NCBI RefSeq assembly: GCF_003293695.1
Contig: NZ_CP029556.1
Coordinates: 1,250,001-1,314,000, forward strand
Origin: Lysobacter oculi
Lineage (GTDB): Bacteria; Pseudomonadota; Gammaproteobacteria; Xanthomonadales; Xanthomonadaceae
Direction: 5' to 3'
Length of the DNA: 64,000 nt
A program made the position numbers and the translations under genes. Of this stretch, positions 43,365-54,151 are shown in pieces. How positions within the stretch are numbered: the stretch's first letter is position 1; each line of letters starts with the position of its first letter. The notes beneath the pieces are model-generated. The model was not told the origin of the DNA and made no database searches. It saw only the letters and a program-made list of their open reading frames with translations.

Positions 43365-45350
43365 TCAGCCCTTGGGCAGCACGCCCACTTCCAACGCTGT
43401 CGGGTACTGCGCGTTCTGGTAGAGCCGGTGTGTGGCCTTGATGAAGTCCGCGTCGGTCGCCTTGTAGATGTTGGGCACGTATTTCTGCGGGTTGCGGTCG
43501 ATGAAGGGGAACCAGCTCGACTGCACCTGCACCATGATCCGGTGGCCCTTCTTGAAGGTGTGCAGCACGTCGTTGAGCTGGTAGTCCACCGCGGTCGGCC
43601 TGCCGGGCACCATCGGCTCGGGCTTCTCGAAGCTGTTGCGGAAGCGCGCACGCATCGGTTCGCCGCGCACCAGCTGCTGCAGGCCGCCACGCGGCTTGCG
43701 GCCGGCGGCACGGTCTTCCGCCGAGGTCGGCAGGTCGTCCGGGTAGACATCGATCAGCTTGACCACGAAGTCGGCATCGGTGCCGGTGGTCGAGACCCAC
43801 AGCTTGGCCTTGATCGGCCCGGCGATGGTCGTGTCCTCGGGCAGCGGTTCGGTCTGGTAGACCAGCACGTCGGGACGCGAGGCGGCGAAGCGCTGGTCGG
43901 CGGCGATGTAGTCGCGGCTCCAGCCGGTCATGATCTCGGTGGTGTACGGCACCGGCTTGGCGGGATCGCTCACGTATTCGGCGAAGCCCTTCGCCGCCAC
44001 CGGCTTGGCATCGAAACGCAGCCCGCCCTGCGGCTGGAAATACAGCGTGCGCATGTCGAGATGCTTCGGCGGCCAGCTGGCGTAGCGCTCCCACTGGTTG
44101 GCGCCGGTACGGAACATCCAGGCTTCCGGCAGGTTGGCATCGCCCTCACCCTTCAGGTGTTGCCTGAAGAAGGCGTATTCGACCGGCCGGTAATCCAGCG
44201 AGGTTTCGCGCCCGAATTCCGCATCGCCCACCCGCTCGCCCTTGCCGCGCGACCAGCCGCCATGCGTCCACGGCCCCATCACCAAGGTGTTCTGGATGCC
44301 GGGATTGTTCTTCTCGATGGCCTGGTAGAGATGCAGCGGGCCGTACAGGTCCTCGGTGTCGAACCAGCCGCCGACGATCATCACCGCCGCACGCACGTTC
44401 TTCATCTTCGAAGGCAGGTCGCGCGCCTGCCAGAACGCGTCGTAATTGGGGTGGTTCACCACGTCGTCCCAGAATGCCACCGGCTCGCGGAAGCGCTTCG
44501 GCGCATTCGACAGCCCGCCCAGCCGCAGGTAGTAGTCGTAGCCGTCGGGCGTGCCGAAGTCGTAGCGCCTGGGCGAATCCGCAGTCGGCTTGGGACGCGG
44601 ATAGCCGAAGCCCATGCCGTGGAAGAAACCGTAGGCCATGTTGAGCGTGAACGCGCCATTGCGGTGCATGTCGTCGCCGAGGAACCAGTTGGCGATCGGG
44701 GCCTGCGGCGAGATCGCCACCAGCGCGGGGTGCGTGTCGATCGCCGACACCGCGCTGTAATAGCCGGGATACGAAATGCCCATCTGGCCGACCTTGCCGC
44801 TGTTGCCCGGCAGGTTCTTCACCATCCAGTCCACCGTGTCCCACGCGTCGGTGTTGTCGTTGACCTTGCCTTCGACCGGACGCATGTTCACGTACTCGCC
44901 TTCGGACATGTATTTCCCGCGCACGTCCTGGCAGACGAAGATGAAACCGTCCTTCTCGTAATCGGCGGTCGGGCCGAGCGTGTCTTCGTAGGCACCTTCG
45001 CCATAGGGTCCGCAGGCATACGGCGTGCGCTGCATCAGGATGGGATAGGTCTTGCCCGCACCGGCATCCTTCGGCGTGTAGACCACCGTGTGCAGCTTGA
45101 TGCCGTCGCGCATGGCGATGTCGTATTCGGCCTTGCCGTAATGCGCCTTGATGTAGGCGCTGCGTTCGCGCACCTGCTCAAGGAAGGCGCGCATCTCCGG
45201 GCTCGATGCCGCAGCCGGTGCCTGCGTGGCGGCCGCGGCTTTCGGCGCTTCGGGGGCCGTGGTGCGGGTCGGCTGCTGCGCGCAGGCCGCGACGACCAGG
45301 CTCAACGCCAGCGGCAGCGCCGCACGGCGGAAGGATGAACCGACAGGCAT
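43365..45350 (-). CDS. CocE/NonD-family hydrolase, lipoprotein
   Basis: A 661-residue protein with a lipoprotein signal (LSLVVAAC, Cys23) and an Ala/Pro-rich linker. The alpha/beta-hydrolase domain has FVCQDVRGKYMSEGEY, the nucleophile in GQMGISYPGYYSA, and GGWFDTEDLYG. The C-terminal jelly-roll X-Pro dipeptidyl-peptidase domain (AKLWVSTTGTDADFVVKLIDVYP) is complete. Relatives include alpha-amino acid ester hydrolases, glutaryl-7-ACA acylases and cocaine esterase. The natural substrate is not predictable. AAGGGGAG precedes the ATG; a longer TTG-started form would include that site. Confidence 0.88.
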   Translation of the reverse strand: MPVGSSFRRAALPLALSLVVAACAQQPTRTTAPEAPKAAAATQAPAAASSPEMRAFLEQVRERSAYIKAHYGKAEYDIAMRDGIKLHTVVYTPKDAGAGKTYPILMQRTPYACGPYGEGAYEDTLGPTADYEKDGFIFVCQDVRGKYMSEGEYVNMRPVEGKVNDNTDAWDTVDWMVKNLPGNSGKVGQMGISYPGYYSAVSAIDTHPALVAISPQAPIANWFLGDDMHRNGAFTLNMAYGFFHGMGFGYPRPKPTADSPRRYDFGTPDGYDYYLRLGGLSNAPKRFREPVAFWDDVVNHPNYDAFWQARDLPSKMKNVRAAVMIVGGWFDTEDLYGPLHLYQAIEKNNPGIQNTLVMGPWTHGGWSRGKGERVGDAEFGRETSLDYRPVEYAFFRQHLKGEGDANLPEAWMFRTGANQWERYASWPPKHLDMRTLYFQPQGGLRFDAKPVAAKGFAEYVSDPAKPVPYTTEIMTGWSRDYIAADQRFAASRPDVLVYQTEPLPEDTTIAGPIKAKLWVSTTGTDADFVVKLIDVYPDDLPTSAEDRAAGRKPRGGLQQLVRGEPMRARFRNSFEKPEPMVPGRPTAVDYQLNDVLHTFKKGHRIMVQVQSSWFPFIDRNPQKYVPNIYKATDADFIKATHRLYQNAQYPTALEVGVLPKG

Positions 45351-45434
45351 GGCAGGACTCCCCTTCGACAATCCTGCATTGTTCGCAGGCGGGCCGGCGC
45401 CGGCCCCCTGCCAAAGGTCACGACCGGGCGGTAT

Positions 45435-46274
45435 TCAGCTGGCCAATCCGCGCAGCAGGTCGTTGACCGAGGTCTTGCTGCGGGTCTTCTCGTCCACCTG
45501 CTTGACGATCACCGCGCAGTACAGCGAATGCGAGCCATCGGCGGCCGGCAGCGAACCGCTGACCACCACGCTGCCCGGCGGCACCACGCCGTAGCTGATT
45601 TCCTTCGTTTCGCGGTTGTAGATGCGGGTGGACTGGCCCAGGAACACGCCCATGCCGATCACGCTGTGGTGGCCGACGATGACGCCTTCCACCACCTCCG
45701 AACGGGCACCGATGAAGCAGTGGTCCTCGATGATGGTGGGCGAAGCCTGCAGCGGTTCCAGCACGCCGCCGATGCCCGCGCCGCCGCTGATGTGGCAGTG
45801 CTTTCCGACCTGCGCGCAGCTGCCGACGGTGGCCCAGGTATCGACCATCGTGCCCTCGCCCACGTGCGCGCCGATGTTGACGAAGCTCGGCATCAGCACC
45901 ACGTCGCGGCCGATGTGGCAGCCACGGCGCGCCACCGTGCCCGGCACCACGCGCACACCGTCGCGCTTGAACGCATCGGTGTCGTAGCCGTCGAAACGCA
46001 GCGGGATCTTGTCCCAGTACGGCGCCGGCACACCGGCCATCACCTGCATGTCGTGGGTGCGGAAGTACAGCAGCACCGCCTTCTTCAGCCATTCGTTGAC
46101 CTGCCAGCCGCCGTCCACCGGTTCGGCCACGCGTGCGGCGCCGGATTCCAGCAGGTCGATGGCCGCCTCGACATCGGGATGCAGCGCGGCCAGCGATGCG
46201 GCGTCCAGTTCGGCGCGGCGCTCGAAGGCGGTTTCGATGCGGCTGCGGAGTGCGGCGTGGGGGGCGTCGGTCAT
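45435..46274 (-). CDS. dapD: 2,3,4,5-tetrahydropyridine-2,6-dicarboxylate N-succinyltransferase
   Basis: A 279-residue left-handed beta-helix acyltransferase, which succinylates tetrahydrodipicolinate in lysine biosynthesis. The N-terminal helical domain is followed by [30 protein letters not shown] and hexapeptide repeats from [19 protein letters not shown] through [32 protein letters not shown]. The start overlaps the glnD stop by ATGA, and GGAGAACACCCGCC precedes it. Confidence 0.95.
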   Translation of the reverse strand: MTDAPHAALRSRIETAFERRAELDAASLAALHPDVEAAIDLLESGAARVAEPVDGGWQVNEWLKKAVLLYFRTHDMQVMAGVPAPYWDKIPLRFDGYDTDAFKRDGVRVVPGTVARRGCHIGRDVVLMPSFVNIGAHVGEGTMVDTWATVGSCAQVGKHCHISGGAGIGGVLEPLQASPTIIEDHCFIGARSEVVEGVIVGHHSVIGMGVFLGQSTRIYNRETKEISYGVVPPGSVVVSGSLPAADGSHSLYCAVIVKQVDEKTRSKTSVNDLLRGLAS

Positions 46275-48877
46275 GGCGGGTGTTCTCCGGAATTGCTGGC
46301 GAGCAGGGCTTCGCGCAGGGCGTGTTGGCGGGGTTCGTCGAGCGGCAGGTCGCGCTCGTCGGTGATCTGGAAGACGTCTTCGGCGCGCTCGCCGAAGGTG
46401 GCGATGCGCGCATCGTGCACGCGCAGGCGATGCGCACGCAGGGTCTGCGCGACATCGGCCAGCAGGCCGGGCCGGTCGGTGCAGACCAGGCTCATCAGCG
46501 TGCGGCGTCCGTGGTCGGCATCGACAAACGCCACCTGCGGGCGGATGCGGAAATGCTGCAGGTGGCGCGGCTGGGTGCGGCGCGGCGGGCGCACCTCGGA
46601 CAGGTCGGCCTTGGACAGGGCATCGCGCAGGCGCTGCTCCACCTGCGCGGCCAAGGCGGGGCGCTGCGGGTCGATGGGCATGCACTGGAAGGTGTCGAAG
46701 ACGCTTCCGCCCGGCCCGTGCAGCAGCCGCGCCTGCTGGATCGCCAGTCCGGCGCGGTCGAGCGTGGCGACGATGGCGGCGAACAGGCCGTCGCGGTCGG
46801 GCGAACGCACGAAGACTTCCAGCACGCCGGCCTCGTCACCGGCCAGCGCGCGTGCGGCGACATGCAAGTCGGCATCGACATCCCGCGCCAGCACGCCGGC
46901 CTGCCACGCGACCTGGTCGGGATGCCCGCGCAGGAAACTTTCCTCCGGCATGGTCAGGAACAGCGCGTCGGCCTGGGTCTCGGTCACGCCATGCGCGCGC
47001 AGCAGCTCGCGGGTGCTCGCGCGTGTCTCGGCGATGCGCTCGGCGGCGGCCACCGGGTTTTCCAGCCCGCGTCGCAGCGCCAGCCGCGTGGCGACGTAGA
47101 GATCGGCCAGCAGCCGGTCCTTCCACGCATTCCACAGCTTGGGCGAGGTAGCGGCGATGTCGGCGCAGGTCAGCAGATAGAGATGGTCCAGATGCTCGCG
47201 GTCGGCGACGGTCTCGGCGAAACGCTGCACGACCTCGGGGTCGGCGATGTCCTGTTTCTGCGCGGTCACCGACATCAGCAGGTGCTTGAGCACCAGCCAC
47301 GCGACCAGTTCGGTGTCGCCCTCGGACAGCCCGTGCGCGAGGCAGAACTCGCGCGCATCGACCGCACCGAGTTCGGAATGATCGCCGCCGCGACCCTTGG
47401 CGATGTCATGGAACAGGCCGGCCAGCAACAGCAGCTCGGGACGGCGCAGGCGCGGCCAGACTTCGTGCGCCATCGAGAAGCGTTCGGTGTCCGCGCCCTG
47501 CTGGAACAGCGCGAAATTGCCGAGCAGCGCCAGCGTGTGCTGGTCGACGGTATAGACATGGAAGAGGTCGAACTGCATGCGCCCGGTCACCCGCGCGAAC
47601 GCGGGAATCCAGCGCGCCAGCAGGCCCAGCTGCGACATCCGCTTCAAGGTCTGCACGGCATGGGGATGCTGCAGCAGCTGCATGAAACGGGCACGCAGGG
47701 CGTCGTCGGCGTCATGGAAGGCCGGCACCTGCGGCAGCGCTTCGGCCAGCGCGCGCGCCGTGCCGGAATGCAGGCCGGTGGCCTCGGGCAGTTCGGCCCA
47801 GGTGGAGAACAGCGCGAACACCTGCGCGGCATCGCCATGCGGCCAGGCCGGATCAGTCGCCGCCAGCCAGCGCCCGCGCAGCTCGAAGCCCTCGCCCAGC
47901 GGTTGCGGCGCGGCCTCGCCTTCCAACTCCTCCTCGAAGCGTTGCAGCAGGCGCTCGCCGATCCGCAGCACCAGCGCGGCGCTGCGGTAGAAGCCCTGCA
48001 TCATCCGCTCGACATCGCCGTTGCCGGCATCCTCCAGACCGTTGAGGCGGGCCGCCAGCAGGCGCTGGTAATCGAAGCGCAGGCGCTCCTCGCGCTTGCC
48101 GGCAACCAGGTGCAGGCCCCAGCGCAACTGCTGCAGTTCGCTGGCGGCGCGCAGCATGGTCTCGCGCTCGTCGTGGCCGATCTTGCCCATCGCCTCCAGC
48201 GCGGCCAGCCCGCCGATGCCGTACACGCGCATCGCCATCCAGCGCAGCGTCTGCAGGTCACGCAGGCCGCCCGGGCCTTCCTTGATGTTGGGTTCCAGGT
48301 TGTCGGCGGTGTCGCCGAAACGGGCGTGGCGGCGGCGCAGTTCCTCGCGCTTGGCCAGGTAGTAGTCGCGCGGCGGCCAGTTGGCCTCGGGGGCGATGGC
48401 ACCGAGCAAGGCGGCTTCCGCACCCGCTTCGCCTGTCATCCAGCGCGCGTCCATCAACGCGGTCTGGGTAGCGATGTCGACAGCGGCGGCCTCACGGGTC
48501 GCGGTCAACGAGCGCACCGCGTGCGAGACCTGCACGCCGGCATCCCACAACATCGCGATGAACGCGGAAATCGCTTCGCCATGGCCCTGTTGCGCGGCCT
48601 CGTCGCCCATCACCAGCAGATCGACATCGGACTGCGGATACAGGCTGCGACGCCCGTAGCCACCGACGGCGAACAGCGACAACGCGGCATCGACGGGCAT
48701 GCACTGCGCCCAGGCTTCGAGGATCAGCGCATCGATGCCATCCGAACGCGCCCGCGACAAGCGGTAGGCGGCCTCGCCCTCATCGAACCGGGTGGCCAGC
48801 GCCGCATCCAGCGCGGCCAGACGCGCACGCGCCGATGCGGCCCACGCCTGCATGCCGGCAGCCGGCGCCGGGTTCAC
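46271..48877 (-). CDS. glnD: Bifunctional [protein-PII] uridylyltransferase/uridylyl-removing enzyme
   Basis: An 868-residue nitrogen sensor. The nucleotidyltransferase domain has [22 protein letters not shown] linker contains [17 protein letters not shown]. The HD domain has [14 protein letters not shown] and a [12 protein letters not shown] helix, and two C-terminal ACT domains follow ([37 protein letters not shown]). It uridylylates PII when glutamine is low and reverses this when glutamine is high. I chose the GTG that overlaps the map stop codon (GTGA); the first ATG is eight codons later. It is coupled to dapD by ATGA. Confidence 0.93.
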   Translation of the reverse strand: MNPAPAAGMQAWAASARARLAALDAALATRFDEGEAAYRLSRARSDGIDALILEAWAQCMPVDAALSLFAVGGYGRRSLYPQSDVDLLVMGDEAAQQGHGEAISAFIAMLWDAGVQVSHAVRSLTATREAAAVDIATQTALMDARWMTGEAGAEAALLGAIAPEANWPPRDYYLAKREELRRRHARFGDTADNLEPNIKEGPGGLRDLQTLRWMAMRVYGIGGLAALEAMGKIGHDERETMLRAASELQQLRWGLHLVAGKREERLRFDYQRLLAARLNGLEDAGNGDVERMMQGFYRSAALVLRIGERLLQRFEEELEGEAAPQPLGEGFELRGRWLAATDPAWPHGDAAQVFALFSTWAELPEATGLHSGTARALAEALPQVPAFHDADDALRARFMQLLQHPHAVQTLKRMSQLGLLARWIPAFARVTGRMQFDLFHVYTVDQHTLALLGNFALFQQGADTERFSMAHEVWPRLRRPELLLLAGLFHDIAKGRGGDHSELGAVDAREFCLAHGLSEGDTELVAWLVLKHLLMSVTAQKQDIADPEVVQRFAETVADREHLDHLYLLTCADIAATSPKLWNAWKDRLLADLYVATRLALRRGLENPVAAAERIAETRASTRELLRAHGVTETQADALFLTMPEESFLRGHPDQVAWQAGVLARDVDADLHVAARALAGDEAGVLEVFVRSPDRDGLFAAIVATLDRAGLAIQQARLLHGPGGSVFDTFQCMPIDPQRPALAAQVEQRLRDALSKADLSEVRPPRRTQPRHLQHFRIRPQVAFVDADHGRRTLMSLVCTDRPGLLADVAQTLRAHRLRVHDARIATFGERAEDVFQITDERDLPLDEPRQHALREALLASNSGEHPP

Positions 48878-49656
48878 GCCGCGGGCGGCGGCGGAGAACC
48901 GGCGGAAAGCGTGAGCACGTCGAAACCGTCTTCGGTGACGGCGATCATGTGCTCCCACTGGGCGGACAACTTGCGGTCCTTGGTGACCACGGTCCAGCCA
49001 TCGGGCAGCAGCTTGGAATGGCGCGCGCCCTCGTTGACCATCGGCTCGATGGTGAAGGTCATGCCGGGCTTCAGCACCAGGCCTTCGCCTGCGCGGCCGT
49101 AATGCAGCACCTGCGGGTCTTCGTGGTAGATGCGGCCGATGCCGTGGCCGCAGTATTCGCGCACCACGCTGAAACGCTGCGCTTCGACGAACTCCTGGAT
49201 GGCCTGGCCGACGTGGCCGAGCGTCGCGCCCGGACGCACCTGGCGGATGCCGCGCCACATCGCCTCGTAAGTGGTGTCCACGAGCCGCTTCGCCATGACC
49301 GACGGCGTGCCCGCGTAGTACATGCGGCTGGTGTCGCCGTGCCAGCCGTCCTTGATGACGGTGACGTCGATGTTGACGATGTCGCCGTCCTTCAACACCT
49401 TCGATTCGCTCGGGATGCCGTGGCAGATGACGTTGTTGACCGAGGTGCACAGCGTCTTGGGGAAGCCGCGGTAGCCGACATTGGCCGGGATGGTCCCCTG
49501 CACCTTGACGATGTGCTCGTGGGCGATGCGGTCCAGCTCCTCGGTGCTGATGCCGGGGCGCACGTGCTCGGTCATCAGGTCGAGGACTTCGGCGGCGAGG
49601 CGGCCGGCCTCGCGCATCCGTTCGATTTCTTCGCGGGTCTTGATGGTGATGCTCAT
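48874..49656 (-). CDS. map: Methionine aminopeptidase, type I
   Basis: A 260-residue enzyme that removes the initiator Met. The five metal ligands lie in [15 protein letters not shown] (two Asp), [12 protein letters not shown] (His), FTIEPM (Glu) and QWEHMIAV (Glu), and the catalytic His is in NNVICHGIP. On the minus strand GATAAT lies exactly six bases before the ATG with no Shine-Dalgarno, so the mRNA is probably leaderless. It is divergent from rpsB and followed by glnD in an overlapping arrangement. Confidence 0.95.
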   Translation of the reverse strand: MSITIKTREEIERMREAGRLAAEVLDLMTEHVRPGISTEELDRIAHEHIVKVQGTIPANVGYRGFPKTLCTSVNNVICHGIPSESKVLKDGDIVNIDVTVIKDGWHGDTSRMYYAGTPSVMAKRLVDTTYEAMWRGIRQVRPGATLGHVGQAIQEFVEAQRFSVVREYCGHGIGRIYHEDPQVLHYGRAGEGLVLKPGMTFTIEPMVNEGARHSKLLPDGWTVVTKDRKLSAQWEHMIAVTEDGFDVLTLSAGSPPPPAA

Positions 49657-49738
49657 GCGGGCATTATCGCCCAAGTGCCACATGCAGCCGAGGCCGGACC
49701 GGACGGCCCCGGCCCTCCGATCCCCCGGCAGGCGCGAT

Positions 49739-49768
49739 TTGCCCCGCCACCCCTCATCCCCCTATAAT
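49739..49768 (+). promoter_or_regulatory. Promoter of the rpsB operon
   Basis: TTGCCC (49739-49744), an 18-base spacer and a consensus TATAAT (49763-49768) form a strong sigma-70 promoter between map and rpsB. Confidence 0.85.
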
Positions 49769-49774
49769 CCCGCG

Positions 49775-49984
49775 CTTGCCCAACCGGGCACGTCCACGCC
49801 GTGCGTCATCGGCGAATACACACCTGCTGTTGCAACCCGCGCCGGGGTGTCCAAGGGTTCGCCCGAGGATCTGACGCGGAGGCCGCAGGGAGGCCCAACC
49901 CCGGAATCCATCGCCCGCCATCGCGGGGGCGAGCGCCGCATCCAACCCTTCCGCGGCGGGGTTCCAACTACTCAGGAATCTGCA
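49775..49984 (+). promoter_or_regulatory. Long structured 5' leader of rpsB
   Basis: About 210 bases separate the promoter from the rpsB start, in a map-rpsB gap of 328 bases with no other gene. The leader is rich in complementary G/C blocks (for example CGCCCGCCATCGCGGGGGCG near 49912). Gammaproteobacterial rpsB leaders commonly bind S2 to repress rpsB-tsf translation, so an autoregulatory role is likely here, but I have not matched it to a known consensus. Confidence 0.5.
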
Positions 49985-50860
49985 ATGCCCCAGATCACCA
50001 TGCGCCAGATGCTGGAAGCCGGCGTCCATTTCGGCCACCAGACCCGCTACTGGAACCCCAAGATGGGCCCGTACATCTTCGGTGCCCGCGGCAAGATCCA
50101 CATCATCAACCTCGAGAAGACCGTCCCGCTGTTCAACGACGCGATGAACTTCCTCTCGAAGATCGCCCAGAAGCGCGGCGTCGTGCTGTTCGTCGGCACC
50201 AAGCGCAGCGCGCGCGATGCCATCAAGGACGAAGCCGAGCGTTGCGGCATGCCGTTCATGACCCAGCGCTGGCTGGGCGGCACCCTGACCAACTTCGCCA
50301 CCGTGAAGAAGTCCGTCAGCCGCCTGAAGGAGCTGGAATCGGCCGAAACCGACGGCACCTTCCAGAAGCTGGTCAAGCACGAAGTGCTGGGCCTGCGCCG
50401 CGAGCGCGACAAGCTTGAAGCCAGCCTCGGCGGCATCAAGGACATGAACCGCCTGCCCGACGCGCTGTTCGTGATCGACATCGGCCACGAAGACATCGCC
50501 ATCAAGGAAGCCAAGACCCTCGGCATCCCGGTGGTCGCCGTGGTCGACACCAACTACGACCCGGCCCTGGTCGACTACGCCATCCCGGGCAACGACGACG
50601 CCATTCGCGCCGTGCAGCTGTACGCCCGTGCCGCCGCCGACGCCGTGCTGGAAGGCAAGGCCGCCGCGCCGAACGCCGCTTCGGTGGGCGAGGAAGATTT
50701 CGCCGAAGGCGCCAAGCCGGCCCGCAAGGCCCCGGCCAAGAAGGCCGCCCCGGCTGCTGCCGCCGGCGGTACCGCCAGCGACGCCGCCGAGGGCGAAGCC
50801 GCGGTCCAGGCCGATGCCGAAGCCGCCGCCGCGACTCCCGGCGACGCCACCGAGGCCTGA
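49985..50860 (+). CDS. rpsB: 30S ribosomal protein S2
   Basis: A 291-residue S2 protein: [19 protein letters not shown] at the start, [23 protein letters not shown] and [31 protein letters not shown]. After about residue 235 there is a low-complexity Ala/Lys/Glu tail ([15 protein letters not shown], then acidic), longer than in E. coli S2. CAGGAATCTGCA precedes the ATG. A small gene lies between it and tsf. Confidence 0.95.
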   Translation: MPQITMRQMLEAGVHFGHQTRYWNPKMGPYIFGARGKIHIINLEKTVPLFNDAMNFLSKIAQKRGVVLFVGTKRSARDAIKDEAERCGMPFMTQRWLGGTLTNFATVKKSVSRLKELESAETDGTFQKLVKHEVLGLRRERDKLEASLGGIKDMNRLPDALFVIDIGHEDIAIKEAKTLGIPVVAVVDTNYDPALVDYAIPGNDDAIRAVQLYARAAADAVLEGKAAAPNAASVGEEDFAEGAKPARKAPAKKAAPAAAAGGTASDAAEGEAAVQADAEAAAATPGDATEA

Positions 50861-50872
50861 AGGGACGCGGCC

Positions 50873-51061
50873 ATGCCGAACACCCCCAAGAAGCCCGACG
50901 ACGAGCTGATGACCTCGCCGGTCCTCCCCGGCGAGGATCCGAACGCCGAGCTCGATCCCGACGTGGCCGCCCGCGCCGAGGCGCAGGTGGCCGAAAACGA
51001 ACGGCTCGAGCGCGAGGCGGCTTACGACAATCCCGACCCGGACACGGGCGCGGACGCGTAA
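50873..51061 (+). CDS. Small acidic protein between rpsB and tsf
   Basis: A 62-residue, very acidic and probably disordered protein (DDELMTSPVLPGEDPNAELDPDVAA, then ENERLEREAAYDNPDPDTG). A GGGACGCGGCC region precedes the ATG, 12 bases after the rpsB stop. It has no recognised family. rpsB and tsf are adjacent in most proteobacteria, so this is an insertion into a highly conserved pair. It may be a real small protein or a translated spacer; codon use is like its neighbours. Confidence 0.55.
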   Translation: MPNTPKKPDDELMTSPVLPGEDPNAELDPDVAARAEAQVAENERLEREAAYDNPDPDTGADA

Positions 51062-51163
51062 GCGGCGTCACCGTCGCGCAACGCCGCGCGCGCATCCTGC
51101 GCCGCGGCACCCCCACGATTGGCCGGCGCCCGCCGCCGGCCCGCAATACACAAGGACACCGAA

Positions 51164-52027
<864 letters not shown>

Positions 52028-52052
52028 TCGCGGCTTTTCCGCGATGATCGAA

Positions 52053-52082
52053 GAAAACCCGCCGCATGGCGGGTTTTCTTTT
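52053..52082 (+). terminator. Rho-independent terminator of rpsB-tsf
   Basis: GAAAACCCGCC/GGCGGGTTTTC form an 11-bp perfect stem with a four-base loop followed by TTTT. A second small hairpin (ATCGCGG/CCGCGAT) lies at the tsf stop. Confidence 0.92.
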
Positions 52083-52158
52083 GGGCGGCCGGCGGCGTCG
52101 CGCGGCCTTCATCGCCGGCCGGGCAGGATGCGGCTTCCCGCTTCGCTCCCGGCACGAC

Positions 52159-53373
52159 ATGGACCTCAAGAGCGGCTATCCCTTCTGGGCGGTGAAGAAT
52201 GGCCTGATGCACGCCTTCCCGCCGCTCGCGGCCGACCTGGACGTGGATGTCGCGATCATCGGCGGCGGCATCACCGGCGCGCTGGTGGCGCATGAACTGG
52301 CCAGCCACGGCCACGCCGTCGCGGTCATCGACCAACGCGACATCGGCTGGGGCAGCACGGCCGCCAGCACGGCGCTGCTGCAGTACGAGATCGACACCCA
52401 CATGGTCGACCTGGCGAAGCAGCATGGCGAAGCCGACGCGCTGCTGGCCTACCGCGCCTGCGCCGAGGCGATCGACATGGCCGCGTCCCTGGCCAAGGAC
52501 GTGGGCGATGTCGATTTCGCGCGGATGTCCAGCCTGTACTACGCCAGCAAGCGCGGGCACCGGCGCGACCTGGAAGACGAATTCGCGCTGCGTGCCCGCC
52601 ACGGTTTCGAGGTCGAGTGGCTGGAGCCCGGGGCCATCCGCGAACGCTTCGGCTTCGATGCGCCCGCAGCCATCCTGTCAGCCAAGGCTGCCCGCATCGA
52701 TCCCTACCGCATGGCCTATCGGTTGCTCGCGCGGCTGGAGAAATCGGGCAGCGCGGTGCATGACCGCACCGTCATCACGCGGATCCAGGCCGGCCCGCGC
52801 GACGTGGCCCTGGAAACCGCGACGGGCCACCGCATCCGGGCGAAATGGCTGGTGATCGCCGCAGGCTATGCCGCGCAGCGGTTCCTGCACCGCAACGTGG
52901 CAAAAAACCGCAGCAGCTACGCCTTCATCACCGATCCGATCGACCCCGGCCTGCTCGGCCCGCTGCGCCAGACGATGGTCTGGGAGTCGGCGCGGCCCTA
53001 CCTCTATCTGCGCACCACCGGCGATGGCCGGCTGCTGGTGGGCGGCGAGGACGATGCGGTCGACATCCCCGCCAGGCGCGACGCGCAGGTGGACAGGAAG
53101 GCACGCAAGCTCGCGCGCCAGGTCGCCAAGCTGTTCCCACACCTGCCGGTGGAGCCGGCCTTCGCCTGGGCCGGCACCTTCGCCGAGACCGCCGACGGCC
53201 TGCCCTGGTTCGGCGCCAGCGACGAGCATGGTCCGCGCGTGCTGTTCGCGATGGCCTACGGCGGAAACGGCATCACCTATTCGATGCTGGGCGCGGGGCT
53301 GCTGCGCGCGCTGATCGAGCGGCGCCGGCATCCGCTCGCGCGGCTGTTCTCGTTCGCTCGCGACGCCGGATGA
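52159..53373 (+). CDS. FAD-dependent oxidoreductase (DAO family)
   Basis: A 404-residue flavoprotein of the D-amino acid oxidase/GlpO fold. The dinucleotide-binding motif DVAIIGGGITGALVAHELA is at about residues 30-48. The FAD pyrophosphate contact GWGSTAASTALLQYEID follows, then a second FAD region (WLVIAAGYAAQRF) and C-terminal FAMAYGGNGITYSMLGAGLL. Substrate unknown. It lies between tsf and pyrH, which are usually adjacent, and has its own upstream terminator, so it is a separate unit. Confidence 0.82.
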   Translation: MDLKSGYPFWAVKNGLMHAFPPLAADLDVDVAIIGGGITGALVAHELASHGHAVAVIDQRDIGWGSTAASTALLQYEIDTHMVDLAKQHGEADALLAYRACAEAIDMAASLAKDVGDVDFARMSSLYYASKRGHRRDLEDEFALRARHGFEVEWLEPGAIRERFGFDAPAAILSAKAARIDPYRMAYRLLARLEKSGSAVHDRTVITRIQAGPRDVALETATGHRIRAKWLVIAAGYAAQRFLHRNVAKNRSSYAFITDPIDPGLLGPLRQTMVWESARPYLYLRTTGDGRLLVGGEDDAVDIPARRDAQVDRKARKLARQVAKLFPHLPVEPAFAWAGTFAETADGLPWFGASDEHGPRVLFAMAYGGNGITYSMLGAGLLRALIERRRHPLARLFSFARDAG

Positions 53374-53387
53374 AGCGGGGCAGCGGT

Positions 53388-53393
53388 TAGAAT
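53388..53393 (+). promoter_or_regulatory. -10 box of pyrH
   Basis: TAGAAT lies 28 bases before the pyrH ATG and just after the oxidoreductase stop codon, starting the long envelope operon. Confidence 0.55.
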
Positions 53394-53421
53394 GGTGCAC
53401 CCCCTGCACCCCGGAGCCGCC

Positions 53422-54150
53422 ATGTCCCAGCTCGCCCATCGCCGTGTCCTGCTGAAACTGTCCGGCGAGGCGTTGATGGGGGATGAGGACTACGGCATCG
53501 ACCCGAAGGTGCTGCACCGCATCGCCCGCGAGGTGATCGAGGCACGCGACGCCGGCGCGGAAATCGCCCTGGTGATCGGCGGCGGCAACATCTTCCGCGG
53601 CGCGGGCCTGGCGGCCGGCGGCATGGACCGCGTGACCGGCGACCAGATGGGCATGCTCGCCACCGTCATCAATGCGCTGGCCATGCAGGACGCGCTGGAA
53701 AAGCTCGGCGGCAAGGCGCGGGTGATGAGCGCGCTCAAGATCAACGACGTCTGCGAGGACTACATCCGCCGTCGCGCGGTGCGTCATCTGGAAAAGGGCC
53801 GCATCACCATTTTCGCGGCCGGCACCGGCAACCCCTTCTTCACCACCGATTCCGGCGCCGCCCTGCGCGCGATCGAGATCGGCGCCGACCTGCTGCTCAA
53901 GGCGACCAAGGTCGATGGCGTCTACGACCGCGACCCCAAGAAGCACGCCGACGCGGTGCGCTTCGACACCCTCGACTACGACCAGATCATCACCCGCGAC
54001 CTGCAGGTGATGGATACCGCCGCCTTCGCGCTCTGCCGCGACGCGGAAATGCCGATGCGCATCTTCGACATGGACCGCCCGGGCGCGCTGCTCGGCATCC
54101 TGCGCGGCGAGAGCATCGGCACGCTGGTGCAGGGCCGCGCGGCGCGCTGA
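53422..54150 (+). CDS. pyrH: UMP kinase
   Basis: A 242-residue amino-acid-kinase-fold enzyme phosphorylating UMP to [15 protein letters not shown] is the N-terminal nucleotide loop; [35 protein letters not shown] and [16 protein letters not shown] complete the active site. CCCGGAGCCGCC precedes the ATG. A cation transporter gene begins two bases after the stop. Confidence 0.95.
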   Translation: MSQLAHRRVLLKLSGEALMGDEDYGIDPKVLHRIAREVIEARDAGAEIALVIGGGNIFRGAGLAAGGMDRVTGDQMGMLATVINALAMQDALEKLGGKARVMSALKINDVCEDYIRRRAVRHLEKGRITIFAAGTGNPFFTTDSGAALRAIEIGADLLLKATKVDGVYDRDPKKHADAVRFDTLDYDQIITRDLQVMDTAAFALCRDAEMPMRIFDMDRPGALLGILRGESIGTLVQGRAAR

Positions 54151-54151
54151 G

